In this document: piece after piece, positions 22,081-34,127 of the stretch | Layout: each line of letters begins with the position of its first letter | Numbering within the stretch: the stretch's first letter is position 1 | Origin: Calliphora vicina | Lineage: Eukaryota > Arthropoda > Insecta > Diptera > Calliphoridae | Length of the DNA stretch: 64,000 nucleotides | NCBI RefSeq assembly: GCF_958450345.1 | Contig: NC_088781.1 | Coordinates: forward strand, 55,382,315 to 55,446,314 | Direction: 5' to 3' | The notes under the pieces: model-generated | Databases searched by the model: none | Seen by the model: the letters and a program-made list of their open reading frames with translations, nothing else | Told to the model about the DNA's origin: nothing | Position numbers and translations under genes: made by a program

Positions 22081-23240
22081 AATTAGAAAACAAAACAAAA
22101 AAACACCTTCAAAATATAGTTTTTTAATTGACTTTGAATTACTAAAGTCTTCTTCTTTGTTTTCAATAACAACTCTCACTTAAAACAGAGCGAAATCAAT
22201 ACTGTTTAATTGTTTCTCTTATTTATTTACAACAACAAATTGGGCAAACACGATTTGCTTTGTTTACTTTTTAGCTTAAGGTTCACATGTACACGTTTTT
22301 GCATAAGTGTTAGTAACATATTTAAACGCTTATAGCTCCTAAAAAACTGAACCGATTTCAATAAAATATATATTCTGCACTTCTGTGAATAAATCCCTTT
22401 AAAATGGTATATTTCTTGCCCAAATCGAATGTATAATGTGAGCGTAAAAGGGGTCTAAAGAAATCGACTTGCCTATTAATATTATGATGATACAAATATT
22501 ATTTTTGTTTTTTTTTATTCATATGCGCTGGGGGAGGAAATACTATAAAAGGTGTTATTGAAAAGTTGAATAACTTATACAATTTTCAACCGATTTAAAA
22601 AATTAAAACAATGTTTTATTATGAACTAAATTTATATATAGTGATCAATTTTTATAAGCTATCATAGCAAAATAAGCAATGAAAAGCAACTAAAATCAAA
22701 AAAAGTTGATAATTTTTTTTTTTAAATTTCTGAGTTGCTCAACATTTTTGCATGCCATTTGTTTATAGGCTCTAAAAGGCATCTAGTTTTGATATATCTT
22801 TTAGATAATAAGTTAAACTTTAATTCTGCTTTAATTCTATGACGCAAACGGCGCCAATAGTTAAAATCCTAGTCAAAGTTCCGTAGGTAAGCCAAAAAAC
22901 ATTATATATTTTAAATGAATAAATTTCAAATCTGCTAACAATATATAAAAAACTCATTACCAAGATAGAATCTGGAGAAGATACCCTTTCCAACAAGGTA
23001 TAACAATCCTAAAAAATAATTATAAATATTAAAAATACGCCTTTGAATATGGTATAATTTTAACTCCCCAAAATCTTTAAAGTCGAAAGTTCTGTCGCCA
23101 TTTTCGAATACTTCTTACTGTTGGCATAATAACTATAATTTCTGCAAATAATTATTGCTTGACATCTGAACTTTACGATAGAACTTGTTTTATGGTTGAT
23201 TTCAAACATCTGCAAAAATCAATTATTATATGCATTCACC
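22081..23240. other. No gene recognised
   Basis: AT-rich sequence between the hairpin and the intact transposon; no open frame or repeat I can assign. Confidence 0.45.
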
Positions 23241-23248
23241 TTATATTA

Positions 23249-23636
23249 CACAGTACAACACATGATTTTGGGACTCAATTCTGACAATTGCATGTGAAAG
23301 TAGCCCCAAAAATATGAACTTCTGCATCATTAGTTTTGTCAAGTTGGCTGCCGTAATAATTTAATGGCCATTCGAACTTTTTTTGCTCAAGGTGGATTTT
23401 TATCAATTTTTCTATATTTTAACACGGTTATATCTCGGTATACTGTACGGAATATCTCTTTTGTGTCTGAAGCAAAGTTGTAGATATTGAATAGGAGAAA
23501 AAAAAGCGGAACATACCTACCCGAAAAAAGTGCATCCAGTGCCTTAAAAATCGCAAAAATGACCATTTTTTACAATTTTTTCCCCATTTTTCACCTTTTT
23601 TGCTCAATAACTGGATTACAAATCCTCAAGTACGCT
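23249..23636 (+). repeat. Left TIR of the 23.2 kb transposon
   Basis: Near-identical inverted match to 25801-26200, including 'gttttgtcaagttggctgcc' and 'gtgcatccagtgccttaaaa'. Plus-strand frames in it (23487 and 23600) are TIR shadows. It presumably carries the promoter, but no element is distinct. Confidence 0.9.
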
Positions 23637-23742
23637 ATTCTTTATCAGTCAATTGGTTTGACTATTTTGTGTGTGGAAAAAACAAACCTTTTCTTCTGAG
23701 TGAATTGCGTTTTAAAACCAGTAGAACATTGAAAATTTCAAT

Positions 23743-25673
23743 ATGGAAAATAACAAGTGCCCAAAATTGGATAATTTTTGTTACGTTTGTGGTCATATCG
23801 TTCCAAAAGTAGCCAAACACGTTCGAAAAAACTTGTTTACTGAGGAATTCAAAACAGCGTATTGTCATTATTTTGATGAAACAGATTTGAGTGGTGCAAA
23901 TTTTACGCCGAACACAGTGTGTAAAAGTTGTTATAATACCCTTATAACCTGGGTACATGGAAAAGGTGTACAGTTTTCTTTTATTAAGCCAGTAATTTGG
24001 GTGCAAGACGTAACTGGACATAATGAATCCAGGTGCTACGCATGTATAAATTCCGGGTATGGATTGAACAGAACAAAATTGAAAACAAAAGTATACATTC
24101 CCGCTTTTACTGCGACACTTCCAGTACATCGCGCTGCTGCTGCCGATCCACCTAAACCCCCGATTGTGGATACTGTGTCCGTGCAAGCCGAAACCGTTTT
24201 CACCAATCCGACCAATGTGAATGATGCAGATTGGACACCCGATATTGAAAATAATGCACCACAACCGCTAACACAAATCGAAATGGATTACATTGTGGCT
24301 AAGATGGGACTATCACAAACAAATTCAGAATTTTTGACATCATTTTTGAAGCGTAAAAAACTCACAGAGCAAAATGTCAGCGCAACATCATACCGAAAAC
24401 GCCAAGCTGAATTTCAGAAATTTTATTCCGTTGACGAAGCAAATACGTTCACTTACTGCCATGATATCCCAGGTTTAGTGAACAAAATGGGAATGGATTA
24501 TATCGCTGGCGACTGGCGTTTATTCATCGACGGTTCAGTTTCAAGTTTGAAGGCTGTGCTGTTGCACAAAACAAACAAAAAACCATCCATTCCATTGGGA
24601 TTCAGCACAACTATGAAGGAAACGTATGAAACATTGGGCGAAATTTTGAAGAAAATCAAATACAATGTACACAAATGGAAGATTTGTTGTGATCTAAAGG
24701 TTGTCAACATAATACAAGGTATTATATTAAAGGGCGGTTTTCCAAAATACTTCTGCTTCCTTTGTAATTGGGATTCGCGATACGCAGGGAATCAATATCA
24801 ATGTAAAGATTGGAAAGCAAGAACTCCCGAGCTCGAGAAACAATTAAAATTACGTAATGAACCTTTGATAAAGGATGTAGATGATATTTTGTTGCCATCG
24901 CTCCACATGAAATTAGGAATAGCTGGGAAATTCGTTGAAGTGGTAGTCAATAATATTGAGGACGCCTATGGCTGTTTGAAATCCATCTTTCCAAAACTCA
25001 GTGAAGCTAAAATTAGAAAAGGTACGTATCGTTGTCTGTATTTAAATATTGTCATATCTAAATTTTTTTATTTCAAACAGGTATTTTGAATGGACCGGAT
25101 ATACGAAAATTAATGAAAAGCGAATCTTTTACAAATATCCTTTCGAACCATTATAACTACCTATGTGCATGGGAGACATTGAAACAAGTCATCGAAGGAG
25201 TTTTAGGAAAGAACCGTGTACAGCGAGATGACATACAGACACGAGTGGACAAGTTGCTGTATTATTTTGAAAAAATCAATGCATCCATGACGCTAAAATT
25301 ACATTTCATGCATTTCCACCTTGATACGTTTTTGGCACAATTACCTCAGGAATCGGACGAACAAGGAGAGAGGTTCCACCAGGTGACCATGCCAATGGAA
25401 AAGCGATTCAAAGGCAAAAAATTAGATGCATTGCTTGCGGAGGTTTGTTGGTGGAGTTCTAAAGTTATGCTGTTTAAAGATGAAAGCAAAGAAGATGAAG
25501 ATGACACTGAAATTGGTGGACACACTGAAGAAAACATGCCCTTGAACATCATGTCTAACTCGGATGATAATGCAGATAACTCAGAACATGAATATGAACA
25601 ACCTACGAAGAAAACAAGATCATCAGAACCACAAGCGTCCACTTCAACAAGGATGGATATTGAAAATAATTGA
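23743..25673 (+). CDS. Transposase of the 23.2 kb CMC-like element
   Basis: Two exons, 23743-25021 and 25081-25673, joined across a 59-nt GT-AG intron (25022-25080), encode 623 residues. The N-terminal part has paired cysteines C13/C16, C60/C63 and C98/C101, probably a zinc-binding DNA-recognition domain. The catalytic core follows: LFIDGS (D263), then 'KAVLLHKTNKKPSIPLG', KICCDLKVV (D317), a CFLC knuckle (C338, C341), 'LPSLHMKLGIAGKFVE' (H388), and in exon 2 LKLHFMHFHLD and SDEQGERFH (E520/E523). This fits an RNase H-like DDE fold with a zinc-coordinating insertion. The family is widespread in arthropods and hydrozoans as uncharacterised proteins; I recall the motifs but cannot name the family with certainty. 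The C-terminus is acidic and low-complexity. The ATG has A at -3 and an AATAAA lies at 25710. All key residues are present and no frame is broken, so it could be active. Confidence 0.9.
25022..25080 (+). other. Intron of the transposase gene
   Basis: The donor is AAAAG|GTACGT and the acceptor is TTTTTTATTTCAAACAG. Removing it restores an uninterrupted frame (…SEAKIRKG|ILNGPDIRKLMK…), while reading through gives a stop within ~20 codons. The phase-1 junction is at glycine 427. The 59-nt length is typical of fly introns. Confidence 0.85.
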
Positions 25674-25800
25674 AAATATTTTAAATTTTGTTTACATGCA
25701 TAGATAACTAATAAAAATCTTATATTTTCTGTGTAAGAATAGCTGCAATATGAATCGGAATTTTTATTTTCATGCAATATAAAGTTTATAAAGAAAAAAA

Positions 25801-26200
25801 CAGCATATTTGTGGATTTGTAATCCAGTTATTGAGCAAAAAAGGTGCAAAATGGGGAAAAAATTGTAAAAAATGGTCATTTTTGCGATTTTTAAGGCACT
25901 GGATGCACTTTTTTCGGGTAGGTATGTTCCGCTTTTTTTTTCTCCTGTTCAATATCTACAACTTTTCTTCAGACACAAAAGAGATATTCCGTACGGTATA
26001 CCGAGATATAACCGTGTTAAAATATAGAAAAAGTGATAAAAATCCACCTTGAGCAAAAAAAGTTCGTATGGCCATTAAATTATTACGGCAGCCAACTTGA
26101 CAAAACTAATGATGCAGAAGTTCTTATTTTTGGGGCTACTTTCACGTGCAGTTGTCAGAATTGAGTCCCAAAGCAATGAGCTGCAAAATGTTGTACTGTG
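25801..26200 (-). repeat. Right TIR of the 23.2 kb transposon
   Basis: Inverted copy of 23249-23636. Next to the tip it carries ~10 bp more than the left end (block GGGACTC lies 25 bp from the heptamer here and 15 bp on the left). Confidence 0.9.
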
Positions 26201-26216
26201 TTATCCACTATTCACC

Positions 26217-26835
26217 GTGGCGTATGATTAATATTCATTTTAAATTAAATAAATCATTATAAATTCAAATAAATTTGAAGTAAATTTGTATTATTTTCCA
26301 ACACTATGGGTTGGGCAAAGTTTGTTATATTTTTTAATGAATTTTTGTTGTTGGTGAAGTAACTAAATAAGCACATAACCCGATAACCAGGCAATCGTGA
26401 AAAGCTTTATATGTATATTTTATAATTGAAATCAAAATTTTGATATTGAATTTTTCTAATTTAATTTTCACAAAATTATGTAATAAATTGAAACTAAAGA
26501 ATATACGTCGGGGAAATGTATCCCGCAGTAATTGAATTGTTTCAATTTCAGGGCACCCTGATAGACTAGACAATAGTCTCTAACTACGTATGTTTTATAG
26601 ATTTAACATAAATTCTTAATTTTTTTAATTAAACAAAGAATTTATTGATTTTATACTGATTAAAACTACGACTGTGACAATACCGATAAAATGCCATTAT
26701 TAAATTAGAACACCTTATAAAGGCTGGATCAACATTGTACAACAAAATATAGTTATTTTATATTTCTTTTAAAAAATTCCCGGAAATGAAACGATTTCTT
26801 AATTTCCTCCCGGGAAAGAAAAAAGTCCGGGAAAT
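26217..26835. other. No gene recognised
   Basis: AT-rich; a GTATGATTAATATT tip at 26222 resembles the 18.3 kb palindrome. The short minus frame at 26334-26573 is not supported. Confidence 0.45.
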
Positions 26836-26839
26836 TAGG

Positions 26840-26891
26840 AACCCTAGTAGACATATTATATATCAATGTATAGGGGATTTTGTCTATTTTT

Positions 26892-26934
<43 letters not shown>

Positions 26935-28020
26935 CTTTTGACAATTAAAAAATTCATGGAATACATGATAAAAAATGTTTTTTATTGAGTTTTTTTCGAA
27001 AGTACAAAATTTTCATATTGAAATTAAAATTTTTTTTTATGAATATTTTTTAATGAAAATTTAAAGTTATATAGATTTTTCTATTGAAAATGGAAAAATA
27101 AAAACAAGTTTTTAAATTTGTAATCAAGAATCCTGCAATTTCCAAAACAGTTTTGAAAATTCCCAAAAATGGGATATTTAAGTTTTTTGGTTATAATATC
27201 TACACCAAGGGTGTAGTCATCGGAACCCTTTACAAAATAATTAAGCACATATTTGGCCATCTAAAATGGGTTACTATATTTTAATATCGACTATGCGATT
27301 TGAGATTTTTTTGCCTAAAGTTGAATATTTTCCAAATTTACATATTTTGCATTATTTGGATGGACCTGGTTCTCTCGGTATCAAAAATGTTCAACTTTTT
27401 TTTCAGATAAAATATTTTATGTAAAGTTAGCTTTACAGAAATATAAATTCCTTATACATCTTCTTAGAAATTTTAGATAACTTAAAAAGAAGAAAAGTAC
27501 TTTTTTCCAAAAAAAAACTATAGAAAAATCGCCTTTTTTAAATTTTTTAAATTAAAATGCATATATGTAACTTTGAAGTCGGTCATCATTTTTAAAAAAT
27601 TATTTTTCTGTTTAACATATACATTTGTTGTTAGTCCAATAAAATAAAAATGGAGAAAATTGGGAAATATTTGGACCCGCTATTATCAAAAAACTGGAGT
27701 AGGGTGGGTAAAAATTTAATTTTAAAAAACGAATATCTCCTAAGCTATAAGAGATACTTGATAGCTACGACAAGGAGATTCTTTATATGTAAGTTTTTTG
27801 AAATCGGAACTCAAACGAAGAAATAAAATCGTTTTAAAAATATAACATTACTTTGGGGACCCCTGGACGCACCCCTGGTAGACCCATGAGGTCCAATCTC
27901 AAAACTTAAACTCGACAACACTTTTTCTTTACGTCTGTAAAATTTTATTGAAATTCGACTAATCGTTTAGAAGTTACAGATTTATTTCCCTCCATTTTTT
28001 CTATATCCACAAAACGTTGA
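26840..28020 (+). repeat. Repeat family B, copy 2 (longest)
   Basis: It covers the whole module series: 'taggggattttgtcta', a (TA)n tract, 'attaaaaaattcatggaata', 'aaaatgggttactatatttt', 'aaactggagtagggtgggta' and 'aaacttaaactcgacaacac' to 'gaagttacagatttatttcc'. This uninterrupted copy shows where T3 and D1 broke copy 1. Confidence 0.75.
26896..26927. repeat. (TA)n microsatellite
   Basis: About 15 TA units within repeat B; other copies have only short TA runs at this place ('aaatatatatataaca' at 38.86 kb). Confidence 0.9.
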
Positions 28021-28059
28021 CATTAATATCATTATTATGAGCTGCTGAAATCAGGATAG

Positions 28060-28265
28060 ACCATCACAGGGAACAGAATCTGAGGCCAGGCATGAAAACG
28101 TAGTATTCCATAATGATAACGCGAGACCATATGTTGCAATACCTGTTAAAAACTACTTTCAAAGAAGAAGTTGGGAAGTTTTACCTAACCCGCATTATAG
28201 TCCAGGCCTTGCCCCGTCCGACTGTTTTTTGCTTCGATCGATGCAGTACGCTCTCTCTGGAAGCA
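28060..28265 (+). pseudogene. Mos1-type mariner transposase fragment
   Basis: The plus frame gives 'VVFHNDNARPYVAIPVKNYF', then 'SWEVLPNPHYSPGLAPSDCF' and 'LLRSMQYALSG'. It contains the second catalytic aspartate block (HNDNARP) and the third (LAPSD). The N-terminal half and the C-terminus are missing. Confidence 0.8.
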
Positions 28266-28269
28266 AAAA

Positions 28270-29475
28270 TATAAAAATACTATTTTTAGATTTTTTTTAA
28301 ACGATTTTTTCCTACTTAACCTTGTAGTTTTCTTGCATATTTGGTAATACCGAGTCGGCAATGCAGTGACAAAAAATAAATTACAAAACGACAAAATGCA
28401 GCAAATGTACATGTACATATGTTTTAGGAAATTGTACAAAGTTTGAACAATAATAACTAACAGAGTAAGAACAATTTTAAGCAATTAAATAAATAAATTA
28501 GAAATGACATTTAATTGGTCAATTAATTTAGGCCACATTTACCCCATAAACCCTCGTACAAAACCTAGGTACGGTTTTGTACGAACAAAAGAAGTTGCCA
28601 TTTTTTTTGTTGCTCTTGTCTATACCTCGCAACAGCTTTGTTGACAGCTTTGAGTTATGAACATGAACACAATTTCAAGCTGGTTACACCAGCATCTACT
28701 TACTCCAATAGCAGCAGCAGCAGCACGAGAACTACAACACTCGTACTCATATTACTACTGCTACTACTTGTACTAAAGTAATATAAAGGTGCATTTACTT
28801 TTAAGAAAAGAAAAAGTAATACAATAAAAGGATGAACAGAAAAAAGAAATAAACAGATTTCCCTGAAACGCATAGTGTTTACAGGAAAAATAGGAAGAGA
28901 AATATTGAAAGATTTTTCACAGTCTTCAATTGCTTTTAAATTGCTTGGCATCCAAAAATGAAAAAAAAGAAACTAGAACTTTGTATAAATATTTTCATTT
29001 ATTTATTCATACATACAGACATATTTACCTATTTTATGATGATCGATTTTTATAGTTTATTCACGAGTTTGTTATGTTTTTTTTTTGTATCATTTATTTA
29101 AAACTAAATACTATTACTGGGGACCATAAATCGTTTTCTATGCCCTCAATTTGTCATTGATTTAGAAGCTGAAGGTATGAGTTTTTCTACTTCCATCATA
29201 GTGGCTTTAAATTTAAGAGTTGGTTTTGTGTGTATTTTACCTGTTTGTTAAAAAAAACTTATGGGTTTTTGCACCATTCTTTTTTTTATAGTTTAACAGT
29301 TTTACACGCTCTGTTTTTGGATTGCTGGCACAGTGTGGTGAATAAATTTTGGAAAACTTATGCTGAAAGGGGAATTTTAATATGCTACATTATAAATTAA
29401 ACATACATATGACAAAATGCATCTATAATTTGTCTGAATAATAAATTTATAAAGGTAATGTTTAAGTTTGATATA
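28270..29475. other. No gene; fragment of MITE J and triplet repeats
   Basis: 'gagtcggcaatgcagtgaca' (28350-28370) matches MITE J. AGC and TAC triplets run at 28700-28760. The minus frame at 28700-28951 is a low-complexity shadow. Confidence 0.45.
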
Positions 29476-29480
29476 ACAGG

Positions 29481-29850
29481 ACGTATGATTATTATTAATT
29501 TGGAGGTTATAATAAATAATTTGTTATTTATTTCAAAATATTATAGATATTGAGTTACAAAGGACTAAAAAGTAGCTTCAAGTATCTTCAGTATTTAACT
29601 TTATCGAAGAACTAATTTGTCTTATTAAAATAAAAAAATAATATTGTTTTTAATTTTATTTTTTTAATATTTAATAAAATTAATTAATTTTCATAATTTT
29701 ATTTTATATGTTAACAATCTTTACCTAGTAATAATTAATTTATAAAACAAAATTTTTTTAATTAGTACCAAGAAATGTTAATATATTTAAATTTAAAGCA
29801 CCTGTGTATGATTAATAATAAATTGGAGTTCAAGTTAAATAAACCAACAT
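29481..29850. repeat. Direct pair of GTATGATTA...TTGGAG repeats
   Basis: 'gtatgattattattaatttg' at 29482 and 'gtatgattaataataaattg' at 29808 are direct copies ~325 bp apart, each followed by 'gagttcaag' or a similar string. This is a possible MITE family shared with 18.3 and 26.2 kb. Confidence 0.4.
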
Positions 29851-29991
29851 AAAATTGGAACTAAAACAGCTAGTGATGTAAATTAATTGTAAGTTAAAAA
29901 CTATAATATTAAGCATTCAATTGTTTTACATTTCCATTATTTTCATTTGATTTTTATATTAAAATTAAAACAAATTAATAAAATAAATGTT

Positions 29992-30096
29992 TCTTCCGAA
30001 AATCATTCACGAAAATAAATTTTAAAAGAAAATATTTTTGCTCATTTACTTAATGTAGGGTATTACATGGCCGGGCTTGACCGACCATACTTTCTT
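29992..30096 (+). repeat. E2: 3' fragment of family E
   Basis: It retains only the last ~100 bp: 'cttccgaaaatcattcacga', 'tttgctcatttacttaatgt', hairpin GGCCGGGCTTGACCGACC (one arm mutated) and 'tactttctt'. Confidence 0.75.
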
Positions 30097-31247
30097 TTAC
30101 ATCAATTGTTTTCAAGAAATTGAAATTTTTTTTTTGGGTTTTGTTTACATTAAAAAAAAAATTTACTTTTGCTTGTAATTTTATAATATAAAATCTTTTA
30201 TTTTGTAACAAAAGGTAGTTAACTCCTTGGGAACCAAGGCTTTAAATCGTTTTTTTTATTCAATATTGAAAATAAGGACTTCAGGAAGGTATTTACAAAA
30301 TTTTAACTTTGTGGAGGACCTGCAAGGAACCGAAAGGGACCTGTAAGGATCCGAAAGGGACCTGGTACCTGGTTAGGTCAGCATCAGTCAAAAGATAAAG
30401 AAACTCATCGATTTTTGTTTAAATTTTATTAATATATTAATTAGTTTTGCAACTTTTATAACATTTTCTATTACAAGCCTATTTTATGGTATTTCAATGT
30501 CTTAATCAGTTTACAGTTATTATTAAATTCCCTAAATTCCCACAACTATAAATTTCCGCGAAAAAAATTAAGCAATTCTGTTTTGTTGGAGTACACATAG
30601 TATCGAAATACTTTTAGTTTATCTCGATCACTCCGTTTTAGTGAAATAACTGTATTTTAAAACATACAACTTAAAAACCTCATAGTTTTTTTTTTAAATA
30701 TATAAGTAACTCAAATGATAAATAATTTTGTTACAAACCAAAAAAAAAATGTTTTCCGATCCTTGATTTTTATGCAGTATATTTTGAAAGATTTTTGTGT
30801 TCAAAAATATTTTCGAAAAATATTTTTCTCGGAATCACACTGTTTCCCTAGTCCATATTGTTATGTATGTTTGTGTAAGAAATATATTAGTTTTAAATGT
30901 GAATTTCTGAGTATTTAACCCTGTAGTACCCGGGATGGATATTGAACTACAATAGACTTGAGAAATGGAATCAACACTAGTTACTTCACAGGAGTTTTTA
31001 TAAAACTTTTTGTTCATTAATTTCGTCACAATAACGAAAGAAATTCTGTTTTTAACTTTATTAAAAGAATTTTATAATTTTCAAACGAATTTCTTTGAAC
31101 ATTTGAAATGTTGATATAAAAAACAAATGAAAACATAATTTTTGTCGACGAATCGTTCGTTTAGAAATTCGTCAATTTTATAAAAACAGGCTGTTTTACA
31201 AATCCTAAGTAGTCACCGTATTCAATAGTCTCTGTATAAAGCATATA
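30097..31247. other. No gene recognised
   Basis: AT-rich sequence. Repeats of 'ggacctgcaaggaaccgaaa' type occur at 30310-30370 (about three ~17-bp units of 'gggacctg.aaggaaccgaaa'). Confidence 0.45.
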
Positions 31248-31249
31248 TA

Positions 31250-32501
31250 CACGCAAAGAAAAAACATGGTTGTGATAAACATAATCTAAGAGAATGATAA
31301 GATTTATGATTGCATCTCAAACATATTATAATCATTATTAGTATCGTAAAATATATGTATGTGGGATTAATTTACCCAGAAGTTGGTTGACTTCAATAAA
31401 ACACTAATTGTTTTATTTAATAGTTTATTATAAAATTATTCATTTAATACACTTAAATCTAGGAATATTATTAATTAAAATAGTATAAAGTAATATAGGA
31501 AAACAACTTTAATTCGACTTTTCACATTAATACAACTTTGCAACTTAAATACAACTTTTCACTTTGGATGCTGCTGGACAACTCTCCCCTATATTAAAAT
31601 TGTCTGTCTATCCAAACCATACTCGTCACTCGTCCGATTATAAAACATTCTAGAAAGTTCGTCCGTGTAATATGTCATAGCGTAATCACTTTCCCTCTCA
31701 TAGTCGTCAATATTGGTCAGTTAATTCAAATAACAATTAAAATTAATAAGGTCTGCCAGATCTAGTAGAGTGATCAGACTCCAATCCCACATATATGTTA
31801 TCATAACACCAACGACATCATATTTTGATCCATAGTAATCATATTATCATTAAAAGCATGTTACAAATGATGACCACAATATATTATTAAAAGTAAACAT
31901 ATTGTTACGTTTATACCTTTTAAAACGTATTCTTTTAATTGCAATACAAAATTATAACAACTCTTTATTTATTTATTTAAATTAAAAAAAAAAACAATTT
32001 AAATAGTCACTCTCTTTTAAAACACACGCCTTATAATTTATAAGAATACACTGGAAATACAGTTGATGTTAAATCTAACAGCGTCTACGATACACTGACT
32101 GCTATGCAACTCGGTGTTACTATTTATATACATAGTGATTTTTTTAATGGACAAAACTAGAATATTCTATTTCCACAATGATCACCTAGAGCTTTTAGCA
32201 ACTTTAATGTTAATATTAGTAGCTTTAAAAGTCATGTTTACAAACAATGTCCACAACAAAGTGTTATCAACATTGTTGATAAGTAGAATATTTAATGGTT
32301 ATTTGTAGATTTAAATGGTTGTAAATCATTCTTTAGTTGTTTAAAAAATAATTATGTTTCTGTGAACCATCGTACTCTACTTTATAATTGCGATGAAATT
32401 AAATTAATATAACAATTATTTATGTAGGCCAACAGTATATTGCTACAAAGATCACAGTATGGTGCCGTAACCATGCCGAATCATGTTTTTTTCTCTTCGT
32501 G
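31250..32501. mobile_element. G1: MITE with CACGCAAAG/CACGAAGAG ends
   Basis: The termini CACGCAAAGAAAAAACATG and (inverted) CACGAAGAGAAAAAAACATG are flanked by TA (31248-31249, 32502-32503). It shares ends with G2 and G3. It is enlarged by an LTR-like insertion (31358-31790) and further AT-rich sequence. Confidence 0.55.
31358..31790 (-). mobile_element. Solo-LTR-like insertion
   Basis: A ~435-bp unit bounded by TGTGGGATT...AATCCCACA. On the minus strand it reads TGTGGGATTGGAG..., with 'attaaatgaataa' and 'aataaac' polyadenylation-like signals near its 3' end, as in a retrotransposon LTR. A 7-8 bp direct repeat ATATATG(T) lies at both sides (31351-31358, 31791-31798). The exact boundary and the LTR versus TIR-element choice are unresolved. 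Confidence 0.45.
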
Positions 32502-32551
32502 TATATACGGATCACTATTGGTTACTTCGCTAGCGAATTACCTAACACTTT

Positions 32552-33032
32552 AACAAGTGGCTGAAGTTAGTAAAAAAACTTTTTTAATTTTTCTGTTTTT
32601 TTTTGGATTGTTTTAAAAAATGTTTTTTCTTAAATTATAAAGTGATGAAAATCTTTTTTGGTTAAAAAATATTTTTCCCGATTTTGATGCAAAGGTCATT
32701 GGAATTAATTAATGATTTAGTAATCCAGATATAGATAAAAAATAGGCCAAAAATCTAGGTTGTCCTGGTATTATATATCAGCCATTTGTGAGCCGATTTT
32801 CTCGATTTTAAATAACAACCGAACCGGGTCTATAGAGGATATATTGATGTATTAATCATGTATATATTGATCATCTATGTAAGTAAGACAGACAGACATG
32901 ACTATATCGACTCCGATATCTATAACGATCCAGAATATATATACTTTGTGGGGTCGCAAATGAAAAATATAGAAATTTCAAGTGGAAAGACAACCTAATA
33001 TATTCCCTTGCAATTCATGGCGAAGGGTATAA
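32552..33032 (-). mobile_element. D2: Helentron-like repeat, family D
   Basis: Minus-strand copy: '5-prime' end 'gggtataaaaatc' at 33024-33036, core 'atatactttgtggggtcgc', GTCY remnant 'agacagacagacatg', and 'gatttagtaatccagatata'. The 3' hairpin is degraded. Confidence 0.6.
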
Positions 33033-33039
33033 AAATCAA

Positions 33040-34085
33040 AAGTTTACTCTATCACACAAATTTACTAACTGACTCCTATCTGCAATACAAAGGGATAATA
33101 AAGTAACCATTTGCATTTAAAAACCTTTACTTGTGGGAGCAATCAAGTACACTTTCTACCCACAATTGATAACATGGGCACATTAAAGTGCTAAATGACC
33201 CCACAATTGATGAATTTTCGGTCAGTCATGTGACCAACCTCTTCGGAAATGTACTGGGTGCTTTCACACATGTCGAACTGGGCGGTAGGTGTTATTTTCT
33301 TTTTTTTGGTTGCGGGTGTATTTGAACATTAGTTGTTTTTGTCTGTTTTAGTGTTGGAATTTTTCAATGTTTGTTTTCTGTTTTAACTACATTTCAGTTT
33401 TCAAAATACTGCTGGAATACTGGAGTACATAGTACATGCATACATGAGTTATTAACGCCACTGGACATTCATTTGTTTGTCTGGTTGTTTGACCATTGAT
33501 GTTGCTGCTCTTGTGCAGCTTTTTAAATATTTAGCGAAAAACTACGAGACTGCAGGAAAACAAAAGGATCGTAGAAATTTATTATGTTTTGATGTGTTTT
33601 TAGGTGAAACATATTCCCAAGTTCACACACGTTTATATTATTTTTCTTTTATTTTGTATTTTTTTTTTATACATTTTGTATTAAAGGAATTTAAGTTTTA
33701 AAAATAACATGTTTATTAAATTGAAGGAGTAAATAGGAGTAAAGTTTATTTGTATAGTGATTGAATTATTTTGTTTATTATAAGATTTATCTTGTATTTT
33801 AAAGATTTAACATGGAATGCATTGAAATTTTTGCAATGTCTGCAATCAGTAAGTAGATGTAATCTCTCATTTATTTATGGTAAACTCATTCGTCTCTGAA
33901 ATTTATAATCAGATGTAAAGTCAACAAAAATTCTGCCCCTAAGATTACATGTGTTGTAATCAAGTTTGGCTGCCGATTCAAAACGGTTAAAAGGTAACTG
34001 TAACGTTAATTTGGAATGTTTCGGTAACGGTGCTTAAGCGATAACGGTATTTTAATGATAATGGTAATTTTATCCTGAATAATTA
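33040..34085. other. No gene; one GC-richer island
   Basis: At 33165-33300 a GC-richer block stays open in one frame (LNDPTIDEFSVSHVTNLFGN... about 40 codons) and is followed by 'gcggtaggt', a plausible donor. There is no acceptor or homology I recognise, so it is left as an island only. Confidence 0.3.
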
Positions 34086-34127
34086 ATAAAATTTACAATA
34101 TTTATAAATAAGTGGACAAGGTATTTT

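Larger units (their letters stand above)
23249..26200 (+). mobile_element. Intact CMC-like DNA transposon
   Basis: Both ends read CACAGTACAACA inward, and a 3-bp duplication TTA flanks the element (23246-23248, 26201-26203). The inverted repeats (~388 bp left, ~400 bp right) differ at only a handful of positions apart from a ~10-bp length difference close to the tip, indicating recent activity. A single two-exon transposase gene fills the interior. CAC-type ends with a 3-bp duplication point to the CACTA/Chapaev (CMC) group; I could not confirm the exact family. An alternative 7-bp direct repeat ATTCACC (23234-23240, 26210-26216) lies just outside and leaves the boundary slightly open. Confidence 0.8.

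Noticed and set aside
23662..24264. 200-residue minus-strand frame
   Set aside because: Antisense shadow of the transposase exon 1; the plus strand carries the intact, motif-bearing protein.
25346..25879. 177-residue minus-strand frame
   Set aside because: Runs antisense through exon 2 and into the right TIR; acidic tail codons give a serine-rich shadow.
23234..26216. ATTCACC direct repeats as the target duplication of the intact transposon
   Set aside because: Using them leaves tips that do not pair for 8 bp, while TTA directly next to CACAGTACAACA gives matching ends; kept only as an alternative.
26896..26927. Possible origin or promoter TATA array
   Set aside because: Simple (TA)n slippage inside a repeat family; other copies have shorter runs at the same place.
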